This document shows, piece by piece, positions 57,982 through 64,000 of a stretch of DNA of 64,000 nucleotides. The first letter of the stretch is position 1. Each line of letters starts with the position of its first letter. The notes under the pieces are model-generated. The model saw nothing but the letters and a program-made list of their open reading frames with translations. It did no database searches and had not been told where the DNA came from. The stretch lies in the NCBI RefSeq assembly GCF_002865645.1, contig NW_020194560.1:62001-126000 (forward strand), written 5' to 3'. A program made the translations under genes and the position numbers. The stretch comes from Hyaloscypha bicolor E. Its lineage: Eukaryota > Ascomycota > Leotiomycetes > Helotiales > Hyaloscyphaceae.

Positions 57982-59370
57982 TCAGCAGCCAGTAGAAATC
58001 CTTAAGGATGAATTCATACTCTTCAGTCCCAAGTCATCTCCAAAGAAATTCTTCATCACTTCAGCCCCGGATTGTGTCCCTTCGCTCGGACTATAAAGAA
58101 TAGCCTTCTTCCCAACCACCAACGAAATCATAGGTGGAACCTCAGGAAACTCCATAAACCCCGGCGTGTGGCCAAACTGCGATTCGAGCATCTGTTGGTG
58201 GATGTTGAAGGCGGCGTTGTGACCCATTGCCATTGCCGCACCACAGCGCTTAATCCCTGACCAGGCCACGATATCCCCAGCGGCGAAATGGTGCTTGGGA
58301 TTAGCGACGTCTCCAATAAAATTAAGTCCATGGAGTGTTAGAGAATGTTTCAAGCAGGGGAAGGTGGATTTGGCTTACCTCGAATCAATCTTGGAAGTCC
58401 TTCATTATTGAGCGCGGCGACTCGCAGGTAATCTGCCCTTGGAATGCTCTTTGAAATGGCCCATATTACATGGCTAGCCATCGACTGAATACCATCTGAC
58501 AAGGTAACCTTGTATACAGAGCTGCCTTCAGCGTATTTAACGGCAGTTACGTCCGTGACTCGATTGTTGCGTGTGACTTCCACGCCGGCTTCTTCCAACA
58601 GCGAAAGCGTCTGGTCCTTGAAGTCATCTGGCAGTGGCTCAGATGAGAGGAGTTTATCTCTTGACTGAATGAGTTTTAATGTTTTGGTTGGGTGGATCCC
58701 TTTCAATTCAGATGCCATTTCGATACCAACAGTACCTAGGTAGAAAATGTTAGCAACTGGAACCACTTGCAGAAACCGTACATACCACCTCCGATCACAA
58801 CAATAGCTTCAGTTGATCTTCGAATTGATTCGATCTGTTCTCCTGCCTCCGAAAGATACTTTTGCTCCGTAAGAGACGCAGAATAACAGGGAAACACGTC
58901 TCAATCCTGAGCTTACTATTAGGTAGTCATAACTCCCTTCAATGTCGCCGCTGACGCTTCTAATCGTAGCCACTTTGCTATAGCAGTCTACATTCGAGAC
59001 CGTTCCCTGAACGTATTTCTGATTCGGGAACTGCAGTGCTGGGATGCAGTCGAATTTCATCCAAGCCTTCTTGGAATATGGTTCCGACGCAAGTGCGAGT
59101 GGTGATCCGATCAAGTGGTCTGGGGAATGCTGAAGTCAGTTGAGTACCTCAGATGGATATGGGTTGGCTCACAGAATCCATCCCTCTTGTCAAAAAGCTT
59201 GATCTCAACAGACATCCTCGACTTTATTTACGCCTGCCTCGGGAACAGATCATGTGGATGTATTACCAAGACAAAGATCAAGGGGAGTCACCGCAGCTCC
59301 AAGACCAGCATAGGACCCACCAATCACAAGTACCTTCGTGGGACGCGAGCCCCCCCATTCACCACCGTCA
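57982..59370 (-). pseudogene. AIF/AMID-like FAD-dependent oxidoreductase, disabled
   Basis: The order of motifs follows fungal apoptosis-inducing-factor-like flavoproteins: KVLVIGGSYAGLGAA (FAD), VEIKLFDKRDGF, HLIGSPLALASEPYSKKAW, YDYLIVSSGLRR, AIVVIGGG with TVGIEMASELKG (NADH site), LLSSEPLPDDFKD, FIGDVANPKH and IVAWSGIKRCGAAMAMGHNA. Lesions seen: a G run of 7 near 59350 where 8 would join the start MTVVNGG to the FAD motif; an in-frame TGA soon after LDLCLGNTST and a shift before VEIKLF; one missing base after SGLRR before the frame FPCYSASLTEQKYLSEAG; and no AG acceptor before TLHGLNF. Some splice joints remain sound (GATTCT|GTGAGC...CCCAG|ACCAC; GG|GTATGT...CTAG). It is best read as a recent pseudogene. 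Confidence 0.72.
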
Positions 59371-59719
59371 TCTTGAAAAGAAAATCGGATGCGTTGGAGA
59401 AATATCTACGAGAATTGAAACGAACAGAAGATCCCAACAGCTTGTGAGAGTGTGCGGAAAGCTTCCGACGGGGAAAGGAAAGTTCAACATTGCTTGCTAA
59501 GCTGGGGCTCAAGGGAGTTTTATTTTCCTCCTCAGGAACAGGCATCGAGAACTCTCGGCTTCACTTGTTTCCGGGGTTCAAAGATGGCACGACTGCGGAT
59601 TCAATCTAGGGATGGTCATTATGCCGACTTCACAGGACCTTTCCAGGCTGCATCCCAACGAAAACCTTGCCAAGTACAATAGCTTCTTCATAACTAGCCA
59701 TCGCGCTAATTCTGGGAGT
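59371..59719. other. Gene-space edge, no gene
   Basis: Normal base composition ends abruptly at about 59,720, where the AT-rich block begins. Confidence 0.4.
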
Positions 59720-62700
59720 TCTAAGCCTTATTTAGGGCAAGTATACTTTTCCTCTTTTTATATTAAAGCTATATTTATATACATTGCCTTAATATATATT
59801 ACTTGCTATTTATATTATATTTATATAAATTACTTATATAAGTATTACTATTATATATATTATTTATAAAGGCACGGAATTTATAAAAGACACTATATTT
59901 ATATATATTAGTTATAAAAATATTATATTTCTAAAAGGTATTATATTTATTATAAATATTAAGTTTAAAACTTAAAAATATAGTTAAATTATTTTTATTT
60001 TAAATATTTAATATTAAAAAATAAAAGAGAATTTTAAAGAAATATCGGAATTAAATAATTACAAAATATATATAAGCTTATATATTACTTAAATAAAGTT
60101 ATAATATATAATTTTAACTTTTTTTTTTTTTTCAATTTTAGCTTTATATATTTTAGCTTAATTTAATTTAATATTAGTAATATTAATATTTAAATAATTC
60201 TCGAATCTTAAATACTTTTTATTATTAATAAAACTAATTTAAAAGCTTATATATTAAAAGGAAAAGTTTATTACATTTATAATAAAAGTATTCTTTATAA
60301 TCTAGACTTTTTTAAATCTTATTATTAGAACTTTTATTTAAAAAAAATATTTTTAGTATTTTTAAATTTATTAAAATTTAAATAAAAGTAATATCTTTTA
60401 AATATAAGGCCTAAATATAAAAAAAAAAATTATTATATTAATAATTAATTAATTAATTAATTTTGAAATTTTAAAGTATATGATTCTTTATTTATAATAA
60501 ATTAATAATAGAGTTTTTTATAAAATAAAAGTTTATTAATTTTATAAAAGATTAATTATTTAAAATTTAAGAAAGTATTAATATTATTATTAAGCTTATT
60601 TTAACTTTTATTAATATTATAATACAATTTTTAAAAGTTTATTTATTTATTTTATATAATTTCGGAAAAGTATTATTTTTATATATATAATAAATTAAAA
60701 CTTAATTTATATATTTAATTAAAAACCTTTATTATATAATATATTTCTTATAATTAATAAAGCAATTATATATTATTTAAAATACTCGAATATATTAAAA
60801 AATATTATATTATCTTTCTTTTTCTTCTTTTTTATATAAAGGCTTAGCTTATAATATTAGAATTTTCTTTTTCTTACTTTTATTAATTAAATATTATATA
60901 TTTATAAAAATAAAAATAAAAAATACTTGAATTTATATATAAAAAATAAAGTAAAAAAAAAGTAAATCTTATTCGAATTTATTTATATAGCTAATATTTT
61001 AATAAAAATTTAAAATATATAAGAACTAATAATAATAAGTACTTAAAATTATATATAAAAGCTAAAGTATTAATATAACTAGTATAATTAATTAATATTA
61101 GAAATTATTTAAGGTTTTTTAAGCTTAATTTAAATAAAAAACTTAAAAATAAAAAACTTAAAAATAAAAATAACTTAGTTTTATATTTCTGTAATAGGTA
61201 TATATAATAATATATAGATAAGTATTAGATATTATAGATCTAGTTTCGTATTTTAGATAAAGCTTATAATCGGAATTATATGAATTATATAGAATTATAT
61301 TTCCTAATTAAGTAAAGGGCTTTATATACTTGGCTAAATACTAGGGAATATATAGAGAGACGCTTCTAGCTTTAAAAAGGGGCATTAATTAGTTATACTT
61401 ATAAGTATTACTCTATAGCTTACTTATCTTAACTACTTATATATTATCCTGCTATTATATATCTTATATTCTAATTAAATCCAATCTTCGAGAAGCAGTT
61501 TATTATAAAGTAATTAAGCTATTTAATAGACAAAATTATTAATAGCTAAAGTATTAACTAGAAGAAGCGCCTCTACTATTACTAGAGTAATCTAGCCGGA
61601 TATTTAGGGAAGTACCTAATTAGGTACTCTTTATATTACCTAATTAGGAAAAGGAAATAGAACTCAGACGCCCCTAGAACTAGCTAGTAAAATAATAATA
61701 ATAGAGAAATTAGTAATGGCTTGCTATTATATTATTAAATTAGAAATAGAAATATAATAAAGAGAGGATTTAAAGAAGCTAAAAGCTCAGATCTATTATC
61801 TTAAAAATATTCGAATACCCGATATAGAGCCCGTTATACTTCTAGCAGTATCCTTAGTTTAGAGAGCTCTAAAAACCCGAGAACTACTAATTTATAAAAA
61901 GAAAAGTATTAAAGAAACCCAGGACTTTTTTTATTAAGTAAAGCTAAAGTAATATAAAAACGGCAGAATTACCTAGGCTATAAATATAATAAAGGTTATA
62001 TATTATACTTTCTATTTTAAGAATATAGCTAGAAATATCTGAGAATATAGGAAGTAATTAGTAATTATTAATATTATGAATTAGGAGATCTTTATTAAAT
62101 TTATAAAAAATTCTATTTTGGATTTAGAGAATTATAATAATAATATCTTTACTAAGTTTAAGAATACTAAATAGTAGCTAGACTAGAATATTTAAAGCTT
62201 TATATCTTACTTAAATAGCTTATTAGATAACTTAGGATATACGGGTTTATTATAAGAGCAGAATAACTTATTTAGTAGCTTAAGACAGGAGATTCGGGAT
62301 AAGATTAATTATTAAGGAAATACTTTATAAGAAAAAAAAAAGCTTATTTTTATAGCTATAAGAATTAAGAATTATTTGAACTTATTTACTTAATAGAAAT
62401 ATAATAATAAGCTAACGGGATAATAAAAGAAAGGAAATAGAAGAAAAGTAAAAGAAAATAATAAAAAGAAACGAAAAAAAAAATTTCTATTATAAAATTT
62501 ATAAAATCAGAATAATAAAGATATAGTAATAGAATCTAATATAGTACTTATATTAGAATCTATAAAACCGAATATAATTTGCTTTATTTATTAAAAGAAA
62601 AATTATTATATTATTACCTGTCTAAATTAGAGAAAATTAATTTATTATAATTATAATAAATCTGGTTATAAAATATATAAGTATCTAGAACTAAAGAAAC

Positions 62701-63483
62701 CGGGAAATAGATATATTCTATAATAGTTATATTTATTTATACTATAAAAAATAAAGTTCCTAAAATGAGAATAATAATTAAAGTTATTATTAAAATAAGA
62801 AAAAGTAAATATAGGATTAGAATATTAGTTAATTCGAATATAGAAGCTAATTATATAAAGAGGAAGCTAGCTTTAGATATAAATATTCTATTAATATTAA
62901 GAGTAATTTCTTTAACTTTACCAGAAAAAAAAAGAATCTATTTATATAAAAATTATATTCTTGGAATTATTATTAAAAATATATTAGAGAACTAAAAAAA
63001 AGCTAATATATATTTTATATTATATAATTTTAATCTGAATTATATTAATATAATATTTGGATTTCTATAGCTTTATTAAATTAATTTTCTAATTTCTTTT
63101 TAGGAAAGTAATATAGAAATACTAGATTTAATTATAGAAAATTAAAGTTCTAAATATTAGAAAGTTTACTAAAATAATAAAATATAAGGCATATATTTTC
63201 TATTAATTACTTATTCTATAATAAATAGCTAAAAAATTATTATTATTATTATAAATAAAATAGCTATATTTTTTTAAGAAATATTGGAATCTTTTTCAAG
63301 TATTTTCTATAGAAGCTATAGATATATTACCTAATTATTATATAATAAAGTATTATATAGATCTGAAACCAGGATTCTAACTATTATATAGTTCTATATA
63401 TACTTTATTAGAAAAAGAGCTTAAAGTTTTTTTAGAAATATTTTAATACTAGCTTAAAAAAGAAATAGATTTATTATTTTACT
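59720..63483. repeat. Extremely AT-rich block, RIP-like retroelement remains
   Basis: About 3.8 kb is almost wholly A and T, with TA-rich tracts and no intact gene. Such blocks arise in ascomycetes when repeat-induced point mutation turns C:G into T:A in duplicated DNA. A few GC-bearing islands near 61.3-62.3 kb keep shreds of coding order. Composition was judged by eye; no index was computed. Confidence 0.85.
62765..62995 (+). pseudogene. Retropepsin-like remnant of a Ty3/gypsy-type polyprotein
   Basis: A 76-residue frame contains ILVNSNIEANYIKRKLALDI. In Ty3/gypsy proteases the same place reads L-(I/V)-D-S-G-A-x-x-N-F-I-x-x-x-L-A. The catalytic D-S-G appears here as N-S-N, as expected from G-to-A changes (GAT to AAT, GGT to AAT). 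Upstream, near 62575-62650, cysteine and YNYNKSGYK fragments suggest a zinc-knuckle. Non-functional. Confidence 0.5.
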
Positions 63484-64000
63484 ATAGCAGAACCTCGCTA
63501 TAGTAATCCTCGCTATAGTAATATCCTTAGTAATACGATACGGCCGTAGGGTCCTGCACTTTTTTAGCCTTAGGCTTATAATATCCTTGGTATTACGATT
63601 ATCATAAGGTTTTTCGGTCCCAATCCTTAATTTTTGGTAGTATATCGTTCTACTTTAGCCTGAAAATGGATTAATTTATTGATACTCCAGGGCCCTCCGG
63701 TATCTCTCAGGCTCGATCTTACCGAATTACAGTCCCTTAATCTTACCTCTGGTTCTCTAGCCCCTAAACAGCCCAAAAAAAGACAAAGAGGCATAACAGA
63801 AGCTAATCGCCGAGTGCTATAGAGGCACAAGCAATCCCATCCTAAAACTATATATACTGATCTTATTAAGTGGTTCCAGGACAAGTTCTACTATAAAATC
63901 AACCAATCCACTATTTCCTTTAGCCTCAGTACTCAATTCGATTACCTTAATACCAATATACGAAAAGATATAAGCCTTACGGGTCGACGTTCGAGCCAAT
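63484..64000 (+). mobile_element. Pogo/Tigger-like DNA transposon, 5' part, cut by window end
   Basis: The left end near 63488 reads CAGAACCTCGCTATAG followed by TAATCCTCGCTATAGTAATA. This is like Tigger-type termini that begin CAG...AACCTCGCTATAA with repeated CTCGCTATA. A TA precedes it. A transposase N-terminus follows in the plus direction. The rest lies beyond the window. Confidence 0.65.
63664..64000 (+). pseudogene. N-terminal part of pogo/Tigger transposase (CENP-B-type)
   Basis: The frame open from 63664 reads SLRLDLTELQSLNLTSG, then KKRQRGITEANRRVL, a TAG, then RHKQSHPKTIYTDLIKWFQD, KFYYKINQSTISFSLS and TQFDYLNTNIRKDISLTGRR to the end. This is the paired helix-turn-helix DNA-binding region of CENP-B-like transposases. 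One in-frame stop makes it inactive as written, though the sequence is otherwise long and open. Mutation is much lighter than in the AT-rich block beside it. Confidence 0.7.

Noticed and set aside
1..64000. CRISPR arrays, bacterial operons or prophage
   Set aside because: The sequence is eukaryotic with spliceosomal introns; the only regular arrays are the 13-bp tandem repeat and simple microsatellites.

Overview
The window reads as nuclear DNA of a filamentous ascomycete (Pezizomycotina). Genes have short introns of about 48-110 nt with GT-AG borders. Recognisable eukaryotic and fungal families include a Zn2Cys6 transcription factor, an ALR/MNR2-type CorA magnesium transporter, GPI-anchored wall proteins, NEDD8 and the THO complex. 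Pogo- and hAT-like DNA transposon relics and a strongly AT-rich stretch that looks like repeat-induced point mutation (RIP) are also present. A Leotiomycetes-like host is possible, but nothing in the sequence fixes the class. Exon borders below were worked out by hand from splice signals and frame continuity.

Left gene-rich part, about 2.3-43.2 kb: a CorA Mg transporter; a RING-finger gene carrying two frame-breaking insertions; a glyoxalase-like protein; a four-exon 1190-residue unknown protein (10.2-14.0 kb) with a decayed tandem paralogue beside it (15.5-17.0 kb); tubulin cofactor A tail-to-tail with THO subunit 7; elongin A; NEDD8/Rub1; a DMT-family transporter; a hAT-type MITE with clean 8-bp target duplications; a large unknown gene with a 43-bp-arm palindrome inside an exon; a divergent pair of prolyl 4-hydroxylase and an unusual protein disulfide isomerase-like gene ending in RDEL; a beta-carbonic anhydrase; an SDR dehydrogenase; a GPI-type secreted protein; a fused pseudouridine-phosphate glycosidase/PfkB kinase; a disordered acidic repeat protein; and a Zn2Cys6 regulator.

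Right accessory part, about 43.2-64 kb: genes thin out and repeats dominate. There are two inverted-repeat elements at 43.7 and 44.0-44.9 kb (the second with 89-bp perfect termini and a dead transposase), a broken hypothetical gene, an alpha/beta hydrolase lacking the usual nucleophile serine, an F-box-like protein, another GPI-type wall protein, an inverted-repeat-bounded segment with 13-bp TTAGGG-containing tandem repeats, an O-fucosyltransferase-like gene, an AIF-like oxidoreductase pseudogene, a 3.7-kb extremely AT-rich block with remnants of a Ty3/gypsy-like polyprotein, and the start of a pogo/Tigger-like transposon running off the window.

Functional links: the P4H/PDI divergent pair is the most suggestive, because animal collagen P4H uses PDI as its beta subunit. 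TBCA, THO7, ELOA and NEDD8 form a block of unrelated housekeeping genes. Several genes here (RING, AIF-like, the tandem paralogue, the 45.7-kb gene) carry frameshifts or stops, so gene decay is a recurring theme.
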